A stretch of DNA of 64,000 bases from Betaproteobacteria bacterium SCN2 (GCA_008923285.1 WBSG01000027.1:246745-310744), one strand, 5' to 3'; positions 41,858 through 49,860 are shown, counted from the stretch's first letter. Numbers and translations: made by a program. The notes: a model not told the origin generated them from the sequence alone.

Positions 41858-43299
41858 AAATGGCTGTTCAGGGTGACGGGACTCGTTCAGAGAAAGAAAG
41901 TGTTTTTAGTATCCAAGAAAACATCGGAGACCGCATTAGTGGTCTGACCCTAATTATTCTCAATTATTCCTACCAATTATTTCTAACCTCTGCGAGGGGA
42001 AAAGACCCCGGTCGCATCATCAAAGTCAAGACAGCGCTCTGCGCCGAATGCTTGCCACAAGGTATCCAACAACGGTCGGATTGCGTCGTTAATGTCTACC
42101 GAATCTATGTCTTCGATCCACAAATCAGGCGGAATTAAGTGTGGACGGTCTGCCCTAGCGTAGCTAAAGCGGTGAAATGTCTCGCCTATGCCAAGCTCAT
42201 AGCCTTTAACATTGAGGATGGCAACGCTAAGAACTGCAGGACCAGAGAAGCCCCAGTTTTTGGTAGATTCCAGGAATTTTTTGATCCAAAAATAGAAAAA
42301 CTTGGACATATCAAGTGACCACACGATGGACTTCTCAACCCCAGTAGAAATCTCTCTGGTTGCGCCTCCTAGCTCGACAGCTTCTAGTGCCCCTGTCCGA
42401 AAAATATGGTTGTACGCGTAGTACTCATTATTATTGCGACCGCCAGGGTGTATCAGTAGACCATCAAAATTAAATGTAGAACTGCCACCCCCCCATTCGC
42501 GCCCAAGAAACTCCGTATACGTTTTTGAGTAGATACTCCTGAGGTCAACAGTCTTACGCCCAGCCAATCCTGAAACGGGTACTAGGTGTACAACCCAATG
42601 TGGGCCAGCCGTGAGCGGCAGTGCCGTTCTTCGTTCAGCGATCAACTTAAGTCGATCTGAGATGAAATGTCGAGCGCGTTCAGCAAGCGTAGCTGTGCGA
42701 TCAAATGCACTACGCAGTTGATCAAACGACATATCTGTGATGCTAGTGCCATTACGCATAACAAATCGCCTATTGTGGTTTGTGCGTATGCAATGAGGGC
42801 CATCGTACGAGGAAGGCACTCTAAGCACGATACAGTAGCCCCCTGGAACATCGACGTGGCAAATCTTTAGTCCCTGAATCCGCGGCTCGATACCTGCGTC
42901 AAGGACCTGTGCAATCCTCCTCATTGCCGCATCCGGATGCTCACCAGAAATCGGTGAGATGCAGCTGGCAGCTCCTGATTTCTCTTCGATGCCATATACA
43001 AGATCGCCCCCATCTGTATTACCGAGAGAGGCCACGTCCTTGCAGATTTCATGCTTATCTTTGTCTGAATGCCCTGGCAGGTCGCGTTTAAACTCTAGGC
43101 TCTGAGATTCCGGGCATCTGTCGTCACAAATCTTCTGCAGGAGACTAGCATCAACTTGGTCTAGCGACTGAAGTAACAATTTACTTATTCCATTATTAAG
43201 TAAAGAGAATTAAAGGGGCCAAGCTCGATTTTTTGGAAGCATCAGTCTGGTGACCAAATTTGTTCAATCACCACCTAGCCCATTCGACTTTACCCTGAT
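41858..43299. other. AT-rich island
   Basis: The base composition falls sharply compared with both flanks, and codon use in the single gene inside (41983-43179) is AT-rich. Left edge lies just past the TRIC gene start, right edge near the VOC gene stop. No integrase, tRNA or clear att repeat is seen. Confidence 0.6.
41983..43179 (-). CDS. AlbA_2 / Schlafen-like domain protein
   Basis: 398-aa protein with an N-terminal AlbA_2 (divergent AAA-4, Schlafen core) domain: ESQSLEFKRDLP, then CKDVASLGNTDGGDLVYGIEE and a later RRFVMRNGTSITDMS. The C-terminal 230 residues (RKTVDLRSIYSKTYTEFLG, KSIVWSLDMSKFFYFWIKKFL) match nothing I recognise. Such proteins are DNA- or RNA-binding and some are in defence loci. 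It lies alone in an AT-rich island, suggesting recent gain. Function unproven. Confidence 0.78.
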   Translation of the reverse strand: MLLQSLDQVDASLLQKICDDRCPESQSLEFKRDLPGHSDKDKHEICKDVASLGNTDGGDLVYGIEEKSGAASCISPISGEHPDAAMRRIAQVLDAGIEPRIQGLKICHVDVPGGYCIVLRVPSSYDGPHCIRTNHNRRFVMRNGTSITDMSFDQLRSAFDRTATLAERARHFISDRLKLIAERRTALPLTAGPHWVVHLVPVSGLAGRKTVDLRSIYSKTYTEFLGREWGGGSSTFNFDGLLIHPGGRNNNEYYAYNHIFRTGALEAVELGGATREISTGVEKSIVWSLDMSKFFYFWIKKFLESTKNWGFSGPAVLSVAILNVKGYELGIGETFHRFSYARADRPHLIPPDLWIEDIDSVDINDAIRPLLDTLWQAFGAERCLDFDDATGVFSPRRG

Positions 43300-43941
43300 T
43301 CACTCATAATCAAAATCCTCCCGATAATCATCCGGATTGATCCCCTCCGCCCGCAGCGGCTCGACCAGCCGATAACGCGTGACCTTGGCGGATGAGGTGA
43401 TGTAGCCCTTGATGACGAGTTCGCGGGTGACCGGGCTTTTTGCTTCCCTGGCCAGTTGTTCGATGACGCGGGTGGTCTTGCGCCGTGCCAGCATGCGGAA
43501 CAGGGCGGGCACGTGGGACAGCAGGCGCTGCAGCAGGGCTTCGGCATCGGGGGTCCATTCGCCCTGCTTGGGCAGCTCGGGCACGAAGCCCCACTCGTCC
43601 TCGGTGAGCGCGCGCCACAGCACGATGGCGTGGCCGTCGGCGTCGCTGACGCAGGCGATCTCTTCCAGTTCCGGGGTGCGCATGGGTTCGTAGCGCGAAA
43701 CGGCGCCGCCGGCCAGCAGGGCCTGGTAAGCCTCGTTGACCTTGAGCACGGAGAGGCGGATGGAAATTCTGGACTCGACGGCGGCCACCTGCATGAGGCG
43801 GATCGCCACGTTGCCGGAATCGATGTCGAGGTAGCCCTCGCCGCGGCGCGCTTCGGCAAAGCCCATGACATCGCGCCACAGCCTGGCTGCACGCTCCACA
43901 TCCGTTACCGGCACGACAAGATGGCTGACCCCGAAAAACAT
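43300..43941 (-). CDS. VOC (glyoxalase-like) domain fused to PCP_red-like domain
   Basis: 213-aa protein. Residues 1-115 are a VOC domain (GVSHLVVPVTDVERAARLWRDVMGF, LDIDSGNVAIRLM, VSDADGHAIVLW). The C-terminal 85 residues (PDAEALLQRLLSHVPALFRM, then AREAKSPVTRELVIKG) resemble the PCP_red domain known from light-independent protochlorophyllide reductase subunits. A photosynthetic role is not implied. Function unknown. Convergent edge of the AT-rich island. Confidence 0.7.
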   Translation of the reverse strand: MFFGVSHLVVPVTDVERAARLWRDVMGFAEARRGEGYLDIDSGNVAIRLMQVAAVESRISIRLSVLKVNEAYQALLAGGAVSRYEPMRTPELEEIACVSDADGHAIVLWRALTEDEWGFVPELPKQGEWTPDAEALLQRLLSHVPALFRMLARRKTTRVIEQLAREAKSPVTRELVIKGYITSSAKVTRYRLVEPLRAEGINPDDYREDFDYE

Positions 43942-43978
43942 GGCATTCCCTACAAAGATTGATCGAGCGGGAATGGTA

Positions 43979-44608
43979 TCAGAGCGCGCGCGGGATGCTT
44001 TTCTCCCCGGCCTTGCCCGCCCTGCCGGGGCAAGCCTGCATGACGGCCTCGGCCTGCGCCAGCAGGCCGCTCAACAATTTGCGGGTGCGCGGCGAGCCGG
44101 CGCTGTCCTCGCCCATCCAGCTGACGAAGGCGGCGAGGTAGATGGCGGTCGTGGCGGTTTCCAGCACGGCGCGCATCACGCCGGCGTCTTGCAGCCCGGC
44201 GCCTTCGCGCATCCATTGCACGGTGCGGCTGATGCGCATGAGCGCGGGGATCTGGATGTGCAGGTGGCCGGGTTCGAGCTTGGACTGGATCATCTGCCGG
44301 CTGACTTCGCGATGGGCTTCCTGCGCATCCAGCCAGGCCATGATGAGGCGGAACAGTCTTTCGCGCGGGCTGAGTTGCGCGAGTTCGCCGCTGTCGGCGA
44401 GTTGCAGCACGGCGTCGTCGGCGCGCTCGAACCAGGCGTCGATGAGTTCGTCCTTTTCGCGGAAGCAGCAGCGCACGTCATCGAGGCCGATGCCGAGGGC
44501 CGCTGCCACCTGATGCAGGCGCACGGCCTCCCACGAGCTTTGCTCGGCCAGCTCGACCGCCGTGTCGACGATGCGGCGCGCGAGTTCGCTGGTTTGGGTG
44601 GCGGGCAT
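43979..44608 (-). CDS. TetR-family transcriptional regulator
   Basis: 209-aa regulator with an N-terminal helix-turn-helix (ARRIVDTAVELAEQSSWEAVRLHQVAAALGIGLDDVRCCF) and a helical ligand-binding domain. Such proteins repress local genes; 37 bases separate it from the VOC gene downstream on the same strand, a possible target. No clear dyad found upstream. Confidence 0.78.
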   Translation of the reverse strand: MPATQTSELARRIVDTAVELAEQSSWEAVRLHQVAAALGIGLDDVRCCFREKDELIDAWFERADDAVLQLADSGELAQLSPRERLFRLIMAWLDAQEAHREVSRQMIQSKLEPGHLHIQIPALMRISRTVQWMREGAGLQDAGVMRAVLETATTAIYLAAFVSWMGEDSAGSPRTRKLLSGLLAQAEAVMQACPGRAGKAGEKSIPRAL

Positions 44609-44681
44609 GATGATCCCCCGGTCTGGGTATACGGTTCATCATAGTGCAGGGGGTTAGGGATTTGCTGGGCCTGGCCTGGCT

Positions 44682-44767
44682 TGACTGGATCGCCACGGCC
44701 CTGCGGGCCTCGCGATGACGATGCGGGGTTGTTGCGAGGAGGTAGAGCCGACGCGGCAATCCAGTCG
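44682..44767. repeat. REP-like repeat, copy 3
   Basis: GACTGGATCGCCACGGCC...CTCGCGATGACG followed by the inverse GTTGCGAGGAGGTAGAGCCG...GGCAATCCAGTC. Same family as at 34496, in the gap between the TetR and MerR genes. Confidence 0.8.
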
Positions 44768-44799
44768 AATATCGGCTTGGCTTAGCCCCCTGCCACGCA

Positions 44800-45231
44800 C
44801 TACTTGCCGGGGCGTTTGAGTTCTGCGCTCTTCCAGCGTCTTTCGATGGCGCCGGAGGCGGCCGCTTTCAGCAGCTTCTTGAAGGTCGGGCATTCCGCAT
44901 GGCTGGGGGCGGGGCAGGCTGCCGCGTGCCGCAGCCCGTGGCTCATCGCTTTCAACCGCTTGATCAGCGCGTCGATTTCGTCGGCCTTGTTCAGCAGCAA
45001 CTGCCGGTCGATGTTGGGCTCGCCGCCGGGCGTGAACATGGCGCGGATTTCGTCCAGGGATAAGCCGGCGGCCTGCCCTAGCGAAATCAAGGCCAGTTGA
45101 TCCAGCACGCCGTCTGCGAACCTGCGCCGGATGCCCTGCCGGCCGGTCGAGGCGATGAGGCCTTTTTTCTCGTAGTAGCGCAGCGTCGAGGCCGGCACTC
45201 CGGTGCGTTTGGCGACTTCGGCGATATCCAT
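44800..45231 (-). CDS. MerR-family regulator of the DUF2938 operon
   Basis: 143-aa MerR-family protein: IAEVAKRTGVPASTLRYYEKKGLI, then a long dimer helix and two cysteines in CPAPSHAEC (C-x7-C). The cysteine spacing resembles metal sensors of the CueR type, while lacking the SoxR iron-sulfur set. It is divergent from the DUF2938 gene; a MerR-type promoter with dyad lies between them. Start at 45231 chosen because the conserved N-terminus begins there. Confidence 0.85.
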   Translation of the reverse strand: MDIAEVAKRTGVPASTLRYYEKKGLIASTGRQGIRRRFADGVLDQLALISLGQAAGLSLDEIRAMFTPGGEPNIDRQLLLNKADEIDALIKRLKAMSHGLRHAAACPAPSHAECPTFKKLLKAAASGAIERRWKSAELKRPGK

Positions 45232-45242
45232 CCCATGACCCC

Positions 45243-45273
45243 TTGACTTGAAGTTGACTTCAACTTTTATAGT
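45243..45273 (+). promoter_or_regulatory. MerR-type promoter/operator for the DUF2938 operon
   Basis: -35 TTGACT (45243-45248), 19-bp spacer and -10 TATAGT (45268-45273). The perfect dyad TTGAAGT-TG-ACTTCAA lies at 45248-45263. The overlong spacer is the signature of MerR-family activation, and a MerR gene is divergent. Confidence 0.85.
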
Positions 45274-45313
45274 GGACTCAAGCTGTTCAACCGTCAACTT
45301 AAAAGGAGGTCAT

Positions 45314-45811
45314 ATGACTCAGTTACTGCAAGACATCGCCCACGTCGCACTCATCGGCATCGGGGCCACCGCCGTCATGGACGCGTGGCTGATGTTCCTC
45401 AAGCGCATGGGCGTGCAGACGCTCAACTTCGCGTTCATCGGGCGCTGGGTGGGACACCTGTTCCGCGGCCGCTTCGCGCACGCAGCCATCGGCAAGGCGC
45501 CGCCGATCCCCGGCGAGCTCGCGCTGGGCTGGCTGACCCACTATGCCGTCGGCATCGCCTTCGCGGGCCTGCTCGTGGGCATCACCGGCATCGGCTGGAC
45601 GCACAACCCCAGCTTGTTGCCGGCGGTGCTGCTGGGCATGGGCACGGTCGCGGCGCCGCTTTTCGTGATGCAGCCGGCCATGGGCTCGGGCTTCGCCGCC
45701 TCCAGGACGCCGACGCCTTTAAAGAACTGCCTGCGCAGCGTGGTCAACCACAGCGTGTTTGGCCTGGGCCTCTATCTGACCGCTTTCCTCGCCGCATGGT
45801 TGGCGCGCTGA
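45314..45811 (+). CDS. DUF2938 membrane protein
   Basis: 165-aa protein with four hydrophobic segments: a start IAHVALIGIGATAVMDAWLMFLKRMG, then GWLTHYAVGIAFAGLLVG and a C-terminal VVNHSVFGLGLYLTAFLAAWLA. Family DUF2938, function unknown. AAAAGGAGGT precedes the ATG. First gene of a three-gene operon under a MerR-type promoter. Confidence 0.85.
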   Translation: MTQLLQDIAHVALIGIGATAVMDAWLMFLKRMGVQTLNFAFIGRWVGHLFRGRFAHAAIGKAPPIPGELALGWLTHYAVGIAFAGLLVGITGIGWTHNPSLLPAVLLGMGTVAAPLFVMQPAMGSGFAASRTPTPLKNCLRSVVNHSVFGLGLYLTAFLAAWLAR

Positions 45812-45854
45812 GGCCGGCGTCTTGCCGAAAGCAACCCCCATCAGGAGAAACCAA

Positions 45855-46445
45855 ATGAAAAAACTTGCCGTCATCTATCACAGCGGCCATGGGCACACGC
45901 AGCACATCGCCGGCCATGTCCTCGAAGGCGCCCGCAGCGTGCCGGACACCGAGGCCCGCCTGCTGAAGGCGGAAGACCTTACCAGGGCGCCCGATGAGTT
46001 GCTCCAGTACGAGGGCTACATCCTCGGCTCGCCGACTTACCTCGGCAGCGTCTCGGGCACTTTCAAGACCTTCATGGACGCCACCGGGCGGCTGTGGCGC
46101 AGCCAGCAACTCAAGGGCAGGCTGGCCGCGGGGTTCACGGTGTCGTCGCTGCCGTCCGGCGACAAGCAGTCGACGCTGATGTCGATGTTCGTCTTCTGCA
46201 TGCAGCACGGCATGCTCTGGGTGGGCAACCCCATCCTGCCCGAGCAGCACCTCGGCGTTCCCTACGACGAAGCCGCCAACCGGCTCGGCTCCTGGTCTGG
46301 CCTGATGGCCCAGGCCGGCCACTCGGCGGCGGCCGATTCGTTTCCGATTGGCGACATCAAGACGGCCAGGATGTTCGGACAGAACTTTGCCCAAACCCTG
46401 CATCGTGTATCCGTCACCTGCGAAAACGCGGAGGCATTTGCATGA
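45855..46445 (+). CDS. Flavodoxin-fold NAD(P)H:quinone oxidoreductase (WrbA-like)
   Basis: 196-aa flavodoxin-like protein. The FMN phosphate loop is YHSGHGHTQHIA; the isoalloxazine-binding GSPTYLGSVSG and a later GHSAAADSF block are present. It reduces quinones or acts as an FMN reductase. AGGAGAAACC precedes the ATG at 45855. The stop overlaps the DUF2798 start (ATGA), giving a tight operon likely induced through the MerR regulator by redox or metal stress. Confidence 0.85.
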   Translation: MKKLAVIYHSGHGHTQHIAGHVLEGARSVPDTEARLLKAEDLTRAPDELLQYEGYILGSPTYLGSVSGTFKTFMDATGRLWRSQQLKGRLAAGFTVSSLPSGDKQSTLMSMFVFCMQHGMLWVGNPILPEQHLGVPYDEAANRLGSWSGLMAQAGHSAAADSFPIGDIKTARMFGQNFAQTLHRVSVTCENAEAFA

Positions 46446-46669
46446 TTCCGCAGAAATACGGACCGCAGCTGTTCAACCTGATCCTGTCCGGGCTGATGTC
46501 TCTGCTGGTCTCGGGCATTTCCACGTTTCACGCCATCGGCCTGGCATCGAACCTCGCAAGCATCTGGCTCACGGCATGGCTGGCCGCGTGGCTTTTCGCG
46601 TATCCGGCCGTACTGATGGTTGCCCCGATTACGCGGAAGGCAGTTCAATTGCTCACGGCCGAGGACTGA
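46442..46669 (+). CDS. DUF2798 small membrane protein
   Basis: 75-aa protein with two membrane helices (LILSGLMSLLVSGISTF and TAWLAAWLFAYPAVLMVAP). The family DUF2798 has no known function but recurs with quinone oxidoreductases. It overlaps the flavodoxin stop by four bases, so expression is coupled. Confidence 0.8.
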   Translation: MIPQKYGPQLFNLILSGLMSLLVSGISTFHAIGLASNLASIWLTAWLAAWLFAYPAVLMVAPITRKAVQLLTAED

Positions 46670-46771
46670 GTCGGAGTTTATCCGGTGTGAATTCGCTCTC
46701 TGCGGGAGAACTTGACGTTGGGCCTTGCCGGGCGGGACTTGCCTTCCCCGCCGCACCGCGCCAGCAACAGC

Positions 46772-47122
46772 TTAGTGCGTCTGCCCCGCCTGCGGCGGCG
46801 AGCTGTCCCAGACGTGCGGCCGCTTCATGCCGGCGAGCTTGCAGGCCTGCCAGACGTAGCCGTAAATGAAGGTGTTGAACAGTTCGTTCTGCGCGTCATC
46901 GCCCAGGCGCCGGGAAATGTGCTTGATCAGGAAGCGCACGTCCGGCGCCTCGTGATGCGCTTCGTAGTAACTGCGCATGAGATGGATGACTTCCCAGTGC
47001 GCCTCGGTGAGGCGGATGTTTTCACGCCGCGCGATGTACTCGGCGAAGTTTTCGTTCCACTCGTCCGGCTCGACCAGGTACCCGGCCTCGTCCAGTTTCG
47101 GCAGATTGAATGCAGCGTCCAT
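46772..47122 (-). CDS. DsrC/TusE-family protein lacking the terminal cysteine
   Basis: 116-aa member of the DsrC/TusE/RspA family: DEAGYLVEPDEWNENFAEYIAR, LTEAHWEVIHLMRSYYE and YVWQACKLAGMKRP. C94 sits where DsrC has its first C-terminal cysteine; the second (10-11 residues later) is replaced (V104-W105) and the tail is extended by 11 residues. Full DsrC sulfur transfer needs both, so it is more likely a regulator or partial carrier. Followed 66 bases upstream by the Yip1 gene on the same strand. Confidence 0.85.
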   Translation of the reverse strand: MDAAFNLPKLDEAGYLVEPDEWNENFAEYIARRENIRLTEAHWEVIHLMRSYYEAHHEAPDVRFLIKHISRRLGDDAQNELFNTFIYGYVWQACKLAGMKRPHVWDSSPPQAGQTH

Positions 47123-47188
47123 GGTTCGACTCCTACTCGGGCGAATAACTTGCGGAATCCGGCCTGGCGCGCCGGGACCGCCGGATCG

Positions 47189-47758
47189 TCAGGCCAGGGC
47201 GGGCACGATTCCCAGCGTGACCAGCACCACCCAGGCGATGAGGCCGAGCGCCGTCACGGTGTAGGCGATGTCGAAGGCGACCAGGCCTTCCTCGACCTTG
47301 AGGATGCTCTTCACCCCGCGGAATATCAGCACGACCGATCCTGCCACGCCCAGCAGCACCATGGCGACGATCAGCGCGAACTGGTTGGAAAACAGTACCA
47401 GCGCCGACAGCCACAGCGGAACCGGCGCGACGGCGGCGAGCAGAAAGGCGTCATACTGGCTGCTGTCGATGCCCTTGCTGCCGGCCACCGACTTGATCGC
47501 CCAGGCCATCAGCGGCACCGTGGCCAGTTCCGCCAGCAGGAAGAGCAGCGCCGCGATGCTCCATGCCTGGCTGGAAACGTGCGGAAACATCACCGCGCCC
47601 ACATGACGCCCGGCATACTCCAGCATCAGCGGCGGGATCAGCGAAAACGGCAGCACCAGCAGGAGATACAGCCTGAGAACCGAGGGCTGGGATTGCGCCA
47701 GCCCTTGCCATCCCTCCCGCGAAGAGAGAAACAGCTTGTGAAACTGAAGGATATTCAT
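47189..47758 (-). CDS. Yip1-family membrane protein
   Basis: 189-aa protein with five hydrophobic segments typical of the Yip1 fold (LYLLLVLPFSLIPPLMLEYAG, AFLLAAVAPVPLWLSALVLFS, AYTVTALGLIAWVVLVTLG). Function unknown in bacteria. The ATG at 47758 has AAGGAGG upstream. Divergent from the marR gene across a perfect palindrome, so probably MarR-controlled, together with the dsrC-like gene downstream. Confidence 0.8.
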   Translation of the reverse strand: MNILQFHKLFLSSREGWQGLAQSQPSVLRLYLLLVLPFSLIPPLMLEYAGRHVGAVMFPHVSSQAWSIAALLFLLAELATVPLMAWAIKSVAGSKGIDSSQYDAFLLAAVAPVPLWLSALVLFSNQFALIVAMVLLGVAGSVVLIFRGVKSILKVEEGLVAFDIAYTVTALGLIAWVVLVTLGIVPALA

Positions 47759-47849
47759 GATGAACCTCCTTGTTCGCAGAAACACTGCCACGGCCCGTGG
47801 CAAAGGCAGCCTGGCCGGCAGATCGCGCGCCGGCCGCGTGGCCATGACT

Positions 47850-47874
47850 TTTTATATCACACTGTGATATAAAA
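47850..47874. promoter_or_regulatory. 25-bp perfect palindrome: likely MarR operator
   Basis: Two 12-base arms (TTTTATATCACA and its complement TGTGATATAAAA) flank a single C. It lies between the divergent Yip1 and marR genes, 31 bases ahead of the marR ATG, the typical place of an autoregulatory MarR site. Confidence 0.85.
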
Positions 47875-47904
47875 GCAAGAAAAACCTGAAAGCGACCCCC
47901 AGCC

Positions 47905-48342
47905 ATGGCCAAGCGCCCGCCCAGCAAGGAAGACCTCGAGACACTGTCCAATTTCCGTTACCAGCTTCGCCGCTTCCTGCGCTTCAGCGAGGAAGTGACG
48001 CGCCGACATGGCGTCACCCACCTGCAATACCAGTTGCTGCTGCATGTCTGCGGACTGCCGGGGCGCGACTGGGCCACGGTGGGCGAGCTGGCCGAGCGCC
48101 TGCAGTCGCACCACCACGGCGCGGTGTCGCTGATCTCGCGCTGCGAAAAGCTGGGTCTGGTGGAGCGTCAGGCGGGGCGCAGGGACAGGCGCGAGGTCGA
48201 GGTGCACCTGACGCCCCAGGGGCGCAAGCTGCTGAACGTTCTGGCGGGCGAGCATCGCGACGAACTGCTGCACATGCAGGGCGTCTTCCTCGTGCCGGGC
48301 GCGGACGAACTCAAGCCGGAAAAGGCGAAGCGCAAGGCCTGA
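47905..48342 (+). CDS. MarR-family transcriptional regulator
   Basis: 145-aa winged-helix regulator: THLQYQLLLHVCGLPGRDWATVGELAERLQSHHHGAVSLISRCEKLGLVERQ, then RRDRREVEVHLTPQGRKLL (wing). The C-terminal tail is Lys-rich. It is divergent from Yip1 and dsrC-like genes with a perfect palindrome between, so it likely represses itself and that operon. Inducer unknown. Confidence 0.88.
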   Translation: MAKRPPSKEDLETLSNFRYQLRRFLRFSEEVTRRHGVTHLQYQLLLHVCGLPGRDWATVGELAERLQSHHHGAVSLISRCEKLGLVERQAGRRDRREVEVHLTPQGRKLLNVLAGEHRDELLHMQGVFLVPGADELKPEKAKRKA

Positions 48343-48360
48343 CGCCCCGGCGGCCGGCGA

Positions 48361-48840
48361 TCAGTGCCCGTGCGCCGGCGGCGTGAAGGGTGCGAAGCCG
48401 GGGAAGCGCGATCTGGCATAGCCGGAATGGCACACCGCGCAGCTTTCGACCAGGCGCGAATAATGGAAGGCGGCCAGTTCATGGTCGCGCGCTTCGGCGG
48501 CAAGCGCTAGCTTTTCCGCGCGCGCGTGGAATTCGGCGTCCAGCTGCTTGAAGCCGGCGGGCAGCGCGTGCTCGAGTTCGTGCTTCTGCGCGGCGGTGAG
48601 CTGCTTGTTCATGATGTAGCTGGAACGGATCATGGCGGCGGTGTCGTGCAGGGTTTTCCAGTCGGCGGTGGCGAGCGCGACGGCCAGGGTTTGCGTGCCG
48701 CGCGCGACTTCGCGCATTTCCTGCTGCAGAAGGCCGCGCACTGGCGGCGACAGGTGCAGGTCGGCGGCCGGCTGTTCGGCATGGGCGGCGGGGAGGGTCA
48801 GCAGCAGGGCGGCGACTGTGGCGAATAGAGGTTTGCGCAT
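48361..48840 (-). CDS. Cytochrome c'-like (class II) protein
   Basis: 159-aa exported four-helix cytochrome. Signal peptide 1-21 (AAHAEQ). The heme motif CAVCH is near the C-terminus (C134, C137, H138), as in class II cytochromes c'. These bind NO and support NO tolerance. It is convergent with marR and 220 bases from the NsrR-like gene. Tail PPAHGH is His-rich. Confidence 0.82.
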   Translation of the reverse strand: MRKPLFATVAALLLTLPAAHAEQPAADLHLSPPVRGLLQQEMREVARGTQTLAVALATADWKTLHDTAAMIRSSYIMNKQLTAAQKHELEHALPAGFKQLDAEFHARAEKLALAAEARDHELAAFHYSRLVESCAVCHSGYARSRFPGFAPFTPPAHGH

Positions 48841-48879
48841 AGGGTTTCCCTTTCTGTAAAACGAATGCCGATGGCATTC

Positions 48880-49019
48880 GACTGGATTGCCACGGCGGCT
48901 TTGCCGCCTCGCAATGACGTCAAAGAAGTAAATGCCGTTTTACTAAGCTGCCGCGCTACGCTCGCAATGACACCTCATCGTCATCGCGAGGCCCGCAGCG
49001 CCGTGGCGATCCAGTCAGA
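48880..49019. repeat. REP-like repeat, copy 4 (two to three units)
   Basis: GACTGGATTGCCACGGCGGC...CTCGCAATGACG, a middle piece with GCTGCCGCGCTACGCTCGC AATGAC, and the inverse GTCATCGCGAGGCCCGCAGC...GGCGATCCAGTC. It fills the gap between the cytochrome c' and Rrf2 genes. Confidence 0.8.
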
Positions 49020-49058
49020 CATGGCCCAGCAAAATCCGGGAACGCTCGCCATGACGGC

Positions 49059-49487
49059 CTAGGCGCGGCGAACCAGCGGCTTCTGCTCTGCCGGCAGCAG
49101 ATCGGCCAGGGTGTAGCGGTCGAGCGTGGACAGGAAGGCGCGGCCGGCTTCGGCCAGAACGGGCTTCAAGGCACAGCCCGGCATCAGGCGGCAGGTCACC
49201 TCGCCGGGGCGGAAGCATTCCGCCAGTTCGAAGCCGCTTTCCATGTCGCGCACCACGTCGCCGATCCTGATGCGTTCCGGGGTACGGGCAAGACGAAAGC
49301 CGCCGCCCTTGCCGCGCACGGTTTCGATGTAGCCCCTGAGGCCGAGCTGGTGCACCACGCGGGTGAGGTGGTGGCGCGAAATGTCATATTCCTCGGCGAT
49401 GGCACCGACGGTGGCCAGGCTGTCGGGGTGCGAGCCCAGGTAGATCAGCACTCTCAGCGAATAATCGGTGAAGCGGGTCAGCTGCAT
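49059..49487 (-). CDS. nsrR: Rrf2-family regulator, NsrR-like
   Basis: 142-aa Rrf2 protein: MQLTRFTDYSLRVLIYLG, HLTRVVHQLGLRGYIETVRGKGGGFRLA, and an iron-sulfur cysteine set C91-x7-C99-x5-C105. The start, length and cysteines fit NsrR, the NO-sensing repressor, although the first spacing is longer than in E. coli. It is divergent from a DUF2249 gene followed by an NnrS-like gene, which are plausible targets. Confidence 0.83.
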   Translation of the reverse strand: MQLTRFTDYSLRVLIYLGSHPDSLATVGAIAEEYDISRHHLTRVVHQLGLRGYIETVRGKGGGFRLARTPERIRIGDVVRDMESGFELAECFRPGEVTCRLMPGCALKPVLAEAGRAFLSTLDRYTLADLLPAEQKPLVRRA

Positions 49488-49581
49488 GCTTAATATGTAG
49501 ATTAGAAATAAATTATCTTGCCAAGGCTTATTTTACTGTGATTATAATATGTTTCCTATTTACATGTTTAAAGGAGAAGCC

Positions 49582-49842
49582 ATGAATTCGCACCCCCACC
49601 TGCACCTGCGCCAGGACATGATCTACCCCTTCGACGCGCGCGGCATCGCCAAGCGCTTCCGCCACGCCGCCATTTTCGGCGCGCTGGACGCGTTGAACTC
49701 CGGCGAGCGCATGCGCTTCGTCAACGACCACGATCCCCTGCCGCTGCTGGATCAGCTGCGCAACCGCTATGGCGATGCCGTGGCGATCGAATACCTGCAG
49801 CGCGACCCGGGCGCGATCGTGATCGATTTCATCCGCAACTGA
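49582..49842 (+). CDS. DUF2249 protein
   Basis: 86-aa protein with the DUF2249 pattern: FDARGIAKRFRHAAIFGALDALNSGERMRFVNDHDPLPLLDQL. AAAGGAGAAG precedes the ATG. Its divergence from nsrR suggests NsrR control. The family is linked to NO reductase and hemerythrin genes. Second copy of the family in this window. Confidence 0.82.
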   Translation: MNSHPHLHLRQDMIYPFDARGIAKRFRHAAIFGALDALNSGERMRFVNDHDPLPLLDQLRNRYGDAVAIEYLQRDPGAIVIDFIRN

Positions 49843-49860
49843 TACTTGAAGCCGAACCCC

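Noticed and set aside
49488..49581. NsrR operator between nsrR and the DUF2249 gene
   Set aside because: The region is AT-rich but shows no inverse repeat close to the known NsrR consensus.
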